From positions 682,001-746,000 of the forward strand of contig NZ_JAAOTJ010000001.1 in assembly GCF_011297335.1 (NCBI RefSeq): a DNA stretch of 64,000 nt. The letters run 5' to 3'. Of the stretch, positions 58,739 to 64,000 are shown piece by piece; position 1 is the first letter of the stretch, and each line of letters starts with the position of its first letter. The translations under genes and the position numbers were made by a program. Under the pieces are notes generated by a model, which worked only from the letters and a program-made list of their open reading frames with translations, searched no databases and was not told the DNA's origin. This DNA is from Catellatospora methionotrophica (GTDB lineage: Bacteria; Actinomycetota; Actinomycetes; Mycobacteriales; Micromonosporaceae).

Positions 58739-59314
58739 TCAGCGCTCCCGCTCGGCGCAGGTCCAGGTGATGGTGCCGTTGATCGGCTTGAGGGCGTGGC
58801 TGTTGGGCAGCATCCCGGTGAACTTCCAGCTGCCGCTGCCGTCGGCGTTGACGGTCAGGGTGCTGGTCGCGCCCTCGAACCCGACCGAGTAGCCCTCCTG
58901 GTCGATGAACAGGCCCGGCTCGCTGCCCATGACGCCCGCGAGCGGCTTGTTCCCCTCGTAGGTGCCGGGCCCCTGGTATGGCGATACGTTGGCCTGCAGG
59001 TGGATGGTCTTGCCTTCGATCTTCGACTTCTCCCGGTACGGCAGCGTGAAGATGCCCTTGCCGTCCTTGGTGCCGCCCTTGCCGTACTTGGTGCACGAGT
59101 CGAGGGAGACCTCACCTTCGACGTATGCCGCCGCCTCGGTCGTGCCCTTCAAGGACACGCCACCGGACAGGTCGTAGGTGACCGTCGTGTACGCGCTCAT
59201 GTACTTGCCCGCCCCCGCCCCCGCAGGTGGCTTCTCGGCGGCGTCCTCCGGGTCGCACGCCGTGGCGGACAGCAGCACCGCGGCCATCGCCAGCGACCAC
59301 ATCATCGGTCTCAT
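58739..59314 (-). CDS. Lipoprotein of unknown function, first of the operon
   Basis: A 191-residue lipoprotein: signal MRPMMWSLAMAAVLLSATAC with the lipid Cys at 20. The mature domain is beta-rich (YTTVTYDLSGGVSLKGTTEA, EGYSVGFEGATSTLTVNADG) with two more cysteines (SLDSCTKYG and TWTCAERER). ATG at 59314 is preferred to GTG 59320 because GAGGAG is five bases before it. It is followed after three bases by the next lipoprotein gene. Confidence 0.75.
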   Translation of the reverse strand: MRPMMWSLAMAAVLLSATACDPEDAAEKPPAGAGAGKYMSAYTTVTYDLSGGVSLKGTTEAAAYVEGEVSLDSCTKYGKGGTKDGKGIFTLPYREKSKIEGKTIHLQANVSPYQGPGTYEGNKPLAGVMGSEPGLFIDQEGYSVGFEGATSTLTVNADGSGSWKFTGMLPNSHALKPINGTITWTCAERER

Positions 59315-59350
59315 GTGCACTCCTCATCAGCTCGGTCTCCAGCGCTGTGA

Positions 59351-59393
59351 ATGCTAGGAACGCTCGGGTGGCGGCCACATCGGTGCTAGCACC
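59351..59393 (-). promoter_or_regulatory. Palindrome and -10 box upstream of the lipoprotein operon
   Basis: A perfect 12-base palindrome GGTGCTAGCACC lies at 59382-59393. On the minus strand TAGCAT (59356-59351) is a possible -10, 37 bases before the ATG. The palindrome would sit just upstream of the -35 region, a place for an activator or repressor. The rest of the 329-base gap to 59643 holds only a possible TATCAT -10 (59555-59560) for the divergent response regulator. Confidence 0.4.
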
Positions 59394-59643
59394 TAACAGC
59401 GGCCGGGACCCTCCGTCAGCTGCGACGACGTGGTGCGGCACCGGCTGGCCGCCATCCGACAGAAACGGCGTGGGCGGCAACGGCCGGTCGGCTCCGCCAC
59501 CAGCCGAACCGAAGATCATCCGCTGGTATGGTGTGCGCGCTGGCCTGGGTTTCCTATCATTCGGCAGTGATCACCATCGGCACGCGCGAACACCGGCAGC
59601 ACCGGATGCGGGTATGGGCGGGGGCCGACGCCGGAGCGGCCCC

Positions 59644-60306
59644 GTGAACGCCGCCGCACTGCGGGTCGTCATCGCCGAGGACATGGTGCTGCTGCGTGAC
59701 GGGCTGGTCCGGCTGCTCGGCTCGGCGGGCATGCGGGTGCTGGCGCAGGTCGACGACGCCCGCGCGCTCACCGCCGCGGTCGCCGCGTACCGCCCGGACC
59801 TGGTGATCGTCGACGTGCGCATGCCGCCCACGCACACCGACGAGGGCGCCCGCGCCGCGCTGTACCTGCACGAGACCTATCCCGACCTCGGCGTCATGGT
59901 CCTGTCCCAGGTCATCGAGCAGGCCCTGGCGACGCGGCTGCTCGACGACCCGCCGGCCCGGTTCGGATACCTGCTCAAGGACCGGGTCCTCGACGTCGAC
60001 GACTTCCTCGCCGCCCTGCGCCGGGTCGCCGACGGCGGCACGGTCGTCGACGCCCACATCGTCGACCGGCTTCTCGGCGACACCGGCGACACCCGGCTCG
60101 ACGTGCTCAGCACCCGCGAGCGGGAGGTCCTGTCCGGCCTGGCGCAGGGCATGAGCAACGCCGCGATCAGCCGGCGGCTGCTGGTCTCCGAACGCACCGT
60201 CGACGCCCACCTGCGGTCCATCTTCGCCAAACTCGACCTGCACCCCAGCGCCGACGACAACCGCCGCGTCCGCGCGACGCTGACCTGGCTCGCCGCGGCC
60301 TCCTGA
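59644..60306 (+). CDS. LuxR/NarL-type response regulator
   Basis: A 220-residue regulator: receiver domain with VVIAEDMVLLRDGLVRLLGS, phospho-site D57 in LVIVDVRMPPTHTDEG and K in GYLLKDRVLD, then the LuxR helix-turn-helix (STREREVLSGLAQGMSNAAI, ERTVDAHLRSIFAKL). GTG at 59644 begins just before the first strand; the frame is open much further upstream without a good start. No kinase is adjacent. The sensor kinase at 61864-63135, two genes away, is the nearest candidate partner. Confidence 0.9.
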   Translation: MNAAALRVVIAEDMVLLRDGLVRLLGSAGMRVLAQVDDARALTAAVAAYRPDLVIVDVRMPPTHTDEGARAALYLHETYPDLGVMVLSQVIEQALATRLLDDPPARFGYLLKDRVLDVDDFLAALRRVADGGTVVDAHIVDRLLGDTGDTRLDVLSTREREVLSGLAQGMSNAAISRRLLVSERTVDAHLRSIFAKLDLHPSADDNRRVRATLTWLAAAS

Positions 60307-60314
60307 CCGGGCTT

Positions 60315-60345
60315 GCGGACCGGCCACGAGCCGCAGCCGGTCCGC
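60315..60345. terminator. Terminator between convergent genes
   Basis: Perfect 9-bp stem GCGGACCGG (60315-60323) / CCGGTCCGC (60337-60345) with a 13-base loop. It lies in the 49-base gap between the response regulator and the VOC protein. Confidence 0.75.
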
Positions 60346-60355
60346 GCGAAGGGAT

Positions 60356-60964
60356 TCAGGCGGGCACGGCCTCCCACCGGAAGCCGTCGAGGTCGACGAA
60401 GCCCCCGGCGTCGTTGCCGACGGTGATGCGGTGCGAGCCCGACCCCTCGGGCGCCACACCGGAGTCCTTGGCGGCGAACTTACGGCTGTACAGCGCCATC
60501 TTGATGGTCGAGGTGCCGAACTCGACGTACTTGCTGCCGAAGCTCTTGGCGACCGGCAGGCCCCGGTCGACGTAGAACTGCTTGGTCGCCTTGACGTTGT
60601 CGACACCGAGCAGCAGCACCACATCGTTGACCTGCCGGGTGGCGGGCCCGGAGTTCTTCTTCTCCGCCGACGCGAGCTTCCAGATGGTGCCGAACGGATC
60701 CTGGACGGTGCCGCCGTAACCCCAGAAGCTCTTGGTCGCGGGCTTGAGCACGGTCGCTCCGGCGGCCAGGGCGGTGGCGAAGAAGCTGTCCACGTCGCAG
60801 GGCTGGGGCACCACCAGCGAGATCGCGTACCCACGGAATCCGGCCGACGGTTCGGCACCGGCCCGCACCCGGATGCGCTCGCCCAGCCCGAAGGCTGCGG
60901 TGTAGAACGACTCGGCCGCGGCCGGGTCGGTGACTTCGAGGGTGAGGTGGTCGATGACGGTCAT
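60356..60964 (-). CDS. VOC superfamily protein (glyoxalase-like)
   Basis: A 202-residue protein with two vicinal-oxygen-chelate modules: the first from MTVIDHLTLEVTDPAAAESF to PFGTIWKLASAEK, the second from NDVVLLLGVDNVKATKQFYV to DGFRWEAVPA. Such proteins are metal-dependent lyases, dioxygenases or antibiotic-binding resistance proteins; the chemistry cannot be read here. ATG at 60964 follows GAGGAG. Confidence 0.83.
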   Translation of the reverse strand: MTVIDHLTLEVTDPAAAESFYTAAFGLGERIRVRAGAEPSAGFRGYAISLVVPQPCDVDSFFATALAAGATVLKPATKSFWGYGGTVQDPFGTIWKLASAEKKNSGPATRQVNDVVLLLGVDNVKATKQFYVDRGLPVAKSFGSKYVEFGTSTIKMALYSRKFAAKDSGVAPEGSGSHRITVGNDAGGFVDLDGFRWEAVPA

Positions 60965-61097
60965 GGAGTGCTCCTCAGCAGGCTGTCGTGGATCGCTGTG
61001 TCTGGTGACAGCTTCGCCGCGCAGATGCCACCCCCACATCCGTGGTGGCCACGGAACCCGCCACGGAGCACGGGCACGGAAGCACTAGATTGCCTCC

Positions 61098-61850
61098 ATG
61101 ACCGAGATCTCCGCGCCGCTGGACCTCGCGCCCCGGGACGTCACCATGGCGCTGGGCAACATCACGGTGCGTTACCGGGAGTACGGCAGCCCCGAGGCAC
61201 CAGCCCTGGTGCTGCTGCACGGAGGCGCGAGCAGCTCCGCGACGTGGGACCGGCTGGCGTCGGCACTGGCCCCGCAGGGCTGGCGCACCATCGCCGTCGA
61301 CCTGCGCGGGCACGGCGGCAGCACCCGTGCCGTGTCCTACCCGCTGGCCGCGTACTGCACCGACGTCGTCGGGCTGCTCGACACCCTGGCGCTGGAGCGG
61401 GCGGTGGTCGTCGGGCACTCGCTGGGCGCGTACGTCGCCTCGCTCGTCGCGTTCGAACGGCCCGGCCTGGTCAGCCATCTCATCCTGGAGGAGCCCCCGG
61501 TCCCGGGGCGGGACAGCGCCGACGACGACGGCCTGTACGCGCCCCGGTTCCTGCTGGAGAGCCTCAGCCTGCTGGTCTTCCGGCGCGGTTTCCACCGCCG
61601 CGCTGTCGTGTCCGCGCTACGGCAGTTGCGCCGCCCGCAGACGCAGTGGTGGGCGCGGCTCGCGACGATCCGGGCCAGAACGCTGGTGGTGTGGGGCGGC
61701 CCGGCGAGCCACCTGTCCCTGGAGCGGCTGGCGCTGGTCGCCGACGCGGTGCCGGGCGCGCGGCTGGTGACGATCGACGCGGGACACCTGGTCCACAGCA
61801 AACGCCCGGCGGAGTTCTACGACGCGGTCGCCACGTTCCTGGCGGAGTGA
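61098..61850 (+). CDS. Alpha/beta hydrolase
   Basis: A 250-residue hydrolase. The oxyanion loop is LVLLHGGASSS, the nucleophile Ser is in VVGHSLGAYVASLV, and the catalytic His is in IDAGHLVHSKRP. The acid is likely the Asp in VADAVPG or nearby. There is no signal peptide. The cap region (residues about 130-175) is short. An ester, lactone or epoxide substrate is possible. It is convergent with the sensor kinase gene. Confidence 0.87.
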   Translation: MTEISAPLDLAPRDVTMALGNITVRYREYGSPEAPALVLLHGGASSSATWDRLASALAPQGWRTIAVDLRGHGGSTRAVSYPLAAYCTDVVGLLDTLALERAVVVGHSLGAYVASLVAFERPGLVSHLILEEPPVPGRDSADDDGLYAPRFLLESLSLLVFRRGFHRRAVVSALRQLRRPQTQWWARLATIRARTLVVWGGPASHLSLERLALVADAVPGARLVTIDAGHLVHSKRPAEFYDAVATFLAE

Positions 61851-61867
61851 GCGACCGGGCCGCTCAC
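61847..61867. terminator. Hairpin built from two convergent stop codons
   Basis: GTGAGCG (61847-61853) pairs with CGCTCAC (61861-61867) around ACCGGGC. The left arm contains the stop TGA of the hydrolase (61848-61850) and the right arm the stop of the kinase on the other strand (61864-61866). It is the only hairpin in this 13-base gap. Confidence 0.55.
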
Positions 61868-63135
61868 GCCGGTGCGGGTTCGCCCGGGCCGTGCGGCAGT
61901 TCGGCGCGTACGACCGTGCCGCCGCCCGGCCGCTCCTGGACGGTCAGGACACCACCGGCGAGGCGCACCCGCGCTCGGATGCCCTGCAGGCCCGCGCCTT
62001 GCGGGTTCGCGCCGCCGCGGCCGTCGTCGCTCACCTCGATGCGCACGGCCAGCCGCTCGGCCGTGACGCGGGCGTCGATGCGACCGGCGTCGGCGTGTTT
62101 GACGGCGTTGGTCAGCGCCTCCGCGATGACGAAGAAGGCCACCGCCTCGGTCGCCGGTGCGAACCGCTGCGCGGTGACCTCGACCCGGACGGAGTGCGGC
62201 AGCTTCGACGCCAGGTCGTGCACGGCCGTGGCCAGGCCGTGGGTGCTCAGCAGGTCAGGTGCGCGGCCGGCGGCGATGCTGCGCAGGTCGTCCAGTGCGA
62301 TCCGCAGATCCCGGACGGAGCCCTGCAGCAGCTCGCTGGTCGCGGTGTCGGCGACGGTCTGGCGTGCCAGCTGCAATTGGAGCGCGAGCGCCAGCAGGCG
62401 GCCCTGGACACCGTCGTGCAGGTCGCGTTCCAGGCGGACGCGCTCGGCCAGCGCCGCCCGCTCGGCCCGTGCCCGTTCATGGACGATCCGTTCGGCCTGG
62501 TCGCGTACGGTGGCGCCGAACACCGCCCGTTCGATCAGCACACGCAGTTCGTCGACCACACCGGCCGCGCCCGGCAGGCCTGCGGTGCTCGCGGAGCCGT
62601 GCAGGACGTAGGCGATGACCTGCCCCCCTGAGCCCGCCACCAGTTCCACGTGCCCGTGGTGGTGTTCCAGCGGCGCGGGTGCGGGCCGGTCGTCGACGTC
62701 GACCCAGCCCCGGCCATCGGGCAGGGCCAGCGTGAGAACCGCGGCAGGATCGTCGAAAGCGGCGCGGATCGTGTCCTGTGCCAGGTGTCCGGCGTTGCCC
62801 GACGGCGGCTCGTAGGGGGTGTCGGCCATCAGCTGCCGGAGATGTCGCGTGGTGAGCGCGGCGGCGAGCTGGCGGCGTGGATCGGTGTGCCGCAGCAGCC
62901 AGCGCTGTCCGCGTCTGCGCAGCGGATCGACGGCCACCGCGGCGGCCACGCCGACGACCATGGCGACTCCGGCGGACTCCCCCGCTGCCAGCACGGCCCC
63001 GAACCCGGCGGCGCCCACCGTCACCGTCGCGAGCCGTCCGGTCAGCACAGCGGCCGCTCGGCCGAGCAGACCGGCACGGCCGCGACCGGCTGGACCGCCG
63101 CCCCGCCGTGAAGAGCCGGGGTCCTCGGCCGTCAC
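61864..63135 (-). CDS. Sensor histidine kinase (HisKA_3 type)
   Basis: A 423-residue kinase from GTG 63135. It has two hydrophobic helices near residues 28-68 (LATVTVGAAGFGAVLAAGES, VAMVVGVAAAVAVDPL), a GAF-like central region, the phospho-acceptor H240 in ERDLHDGVQGRLLALALQLQ, N-box FFVIAEALTNAVKHAD and G-box VSDDGRGGANPQGAGLQGI. The frame is open to 63273, so a longer N-terminus is possible, but the added part is basic and unlike the family. Its partner may be the response regulator at 59644. Confidence 0.85.
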   Translation of the reverse strand: MTAEDPGSSRRGGGPAGRGRAGLLGRAAAVLTGRLATVTVGAAGFGAVLAAGESAGVAMVVGVAAAVAVDPLRRRGQRWLLRHTDPRRQLAAALTTRHLRQLMADTPYEPPSGNAGHLAQDTIRAAFDDPAAVLTLALPDGRGWVDVDDRPAPAPLEHHHGHVELVAGSGGQVIAYVLHGSASTAGLPGAAGVVDELRVLIERAVFGATVRDQAERIVHERARAERAALAERVRLERDLHDGVQGRLLALALQLQLARQTVADTATSELLQGSVRDLRIALDDLRSIAAGRAPDLLSTHGLATAVHDLASKLPHSVRVEVTAQRFAPATEAVAFFVIAEALTNAVKHADAGRIDARVTAERLAVRIEVSDDGRGGANPQGAGLQGIRARVRLAGGVLTVQERPGGGTVVRAELPHGPGEPAPA

Positions 63136-63418
63136 GGGGCCCGTCCGTCGTGAATCCGATTCGCGTTGATCACCACGGCCGAGTCTGCCACTGCCGTGGA
63201 GAACACGGAATGCTCCGCTGATCACGGAACGGTGACGTCGGCGACGGACCGGCAGCGCCCTCGGCGAGCCCATGCCAGACCGGGTCGTAGTCGTTGATCG
63301 CTTTCGTCACCGCTGGACTATGTGCAGGTACGCTTTGCGCGCTCGCGCCGCGACATGTATCCGGCACCCTCACCGGCACCCGCTCGATGCGGGGATCGCC
63401 TCGACGGCAGGAGAACTG

Positions 63419-63838
63419 GTGGAACGAGGCGAGGTCTGGTGGGCGTGGATCGATGAACGACGCCCGGTCGTCCTGCTCTCGGGAGGCGACGAGCCTGAAC
63501 TGCGGGCGATGCAGATCGTGCGCCCTGCCACCGCCGAGGAGAAGCGCGGTTTCGTCGTGCTGTCGGGAGAGGAGGCGGCCGACTCGCGCCTGCTGCGACA
63601 GTTCGCCGACCCGGTGGACACCGGCATCAGAGGTGTCGGCATCGAGGTGGTGATCGGAGCCGCCGAAGGACTCTCATTCGCAGGGGTCATCCGGGTCGCG
63701 CTTGCCCGTGACGATCGCATCTTCTGCACCTGGCTGACGACCCTGACCGCAGAAAGCCTGCTTGAGCGGGCAGGTGCGCTGTCGGCCGCGAAACTCGGCC
63801 AGCTCGCCAACGCGCTGTGTCTGGCCCGCCTCGAGTGA
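63419..63838 (+). CDS. MazF/PemK-like toxin-type protein
   Basis: A 139-residue protein with the MazF/PemK start VERGEVWWAWIDERRPVVLL (conserved GEVWW and RPVVLLS) and a later VALARDDRIFCTWLTTL strand. The family are RNA-cleaving toxins of type II toxin-antitoxin systems. GTG at 63419 is chosen because AGGAG lies six bases before it; the frame is open further upstream. No antitoxin-like small gene is visible directly upstream. The insertion around residues 30-55 (RPATAEEKRGFVVLSGEEAA) is less typical, so RNase activity is uncertain. Confidence 0.7.
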   Translation: MERGEVWWAWIDERRPVVLLSGGDEPELRAMQIVRPATAEEKRGFVVLSGEEAADSRLLRQFADPVDTGIRGVGIEVVIGAAEGLSFAGVIRVALARDDRIFCTWLTTLTAESLLERAGALSAAKLGQLANALCLARLE

Positions 63839-64000
63839 CGGCCGCCCGACTGGCGTGTCAAAGCCCGCTATGGTGACCTTGAGCAGGTAGAACTCTCCCA
63901 TGGAATGCACGGTGCTGCGTAAGTCGTCGGCTGGATATCGCGGAAAACAGGGTGGGTACTTCTTCCAGGGCATCTCGGCCGAGTCATGCGGCTCGCAACG
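63839..64000. other. Window end without a supported gene
   Basis: After the toxin-like gene there are 162 bases. A plus-strand frame opens at ATG 63900 (MECTVLRKSSAGYRGKQGGY) and runs off the window, but there is no clear ribosome site and I do not recognise it. It could be the start of a real gene. Confidence 0.25.

Noticed and set aside
56493-59096. Upward extension of the 605-residue lipoprotein to 867 residues
   Set aside because: The extension overlaps two other lipoprotein genes out of frame. The GTG at 58310 with GAGGAGG and an immediate lipobox signal marks the true start.

Overview
The window is about 64 kb of very GC-rich DNA with many GTG starts, four-base stop/start overlaps, SARP/AfsR-type regulators and probable leaderless promoters. 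This points to a filamentous actinomycete. A Micromonosporaceae-like genome is my best guess, but that is an inference from gene style, not a database match. I saw no rRNA or tRNA genes. About 53 intact genes, one further gene cut by the left edge and two broken genes are supported.

Layout. 0-1.8 kb: a MATE efflux gene (running off the left edge) behind a MarR repressor whose leaderless promoter lies inside three operator-like palindromes. 1.8-8.5 kb: a compact system for an exported cysteine-rich peptide: MauE-like membrane protein, TlpA/MauD-like thioredoxin, ABC exporter, signal peptidase I, a 72-residue peptide with eight regularly spaced cysteines, and a large SARP regulator. Matching 11-bp-period direct repeats precede the operon and the peptide, each ten bases before a -10 box; a third repeat pair precedes the regulator. 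This is my best candidate for an undescribed system. 8.6-14.7 kb: a secreted trypsin-like protease, an HTH-SARP-NB-ARC-TPR regulator, a Calx-beta secreted protein and an acetyltransferase. 14.9-15.4 kb: a small, degenerate type I-E-like CRISPR array without cas genes, whose left end is inverted relative to the right. 15.5-26.5 kb: a class II lanthipeptide cluster with two precursors, two LanM synthetases, a C39-peptidase ABC exporter, a small single-span accessory protein and a short SARP activator.

26.7-29.3 kb: a three-gene unit of a heme-oxygenase-like diiron enzyme, a CDGSH iron-sulfur protein and a YbdK-type carboxylate-amine ligase. 29.3-37.2 kb: small metabolic and regulatory genes (cupin, FAD oxidoreductase, a two-component pair, acetyltransferase, TehA-like transporter, quinone oxidoreductase). 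37.5-41.2 kb: an ABM monooxygenase/XRE-TPR regulator pair, two tiny cysteine-containing proteins and a frameshifted tyrosine integrase, which suggests the remnant of an integrated element. 41.4-48.7 kb: a SAM methyltransferase, then a LacI-controlled GH42 beta-galactosidase operon with ABC permeases and a sugar-binding lipoprotein.

48.9-64 kb: a membrane-anchored unknown, a benzoylformate decarboxylase-like enzyme divergent from a 2-hydroxyacid dehydrogenase and an SDR, an M1 metallopeptidase lipoprotein, an operon of four lipoproteins of unknown function, a response regulator, a VOC protein, an alpha/beta hydrolase, a sensor kinase and a MazF/PemK-like toxin. Several convergent gene pairs are separated by strong GC-rich hairpins that probably act as two-way terminators.
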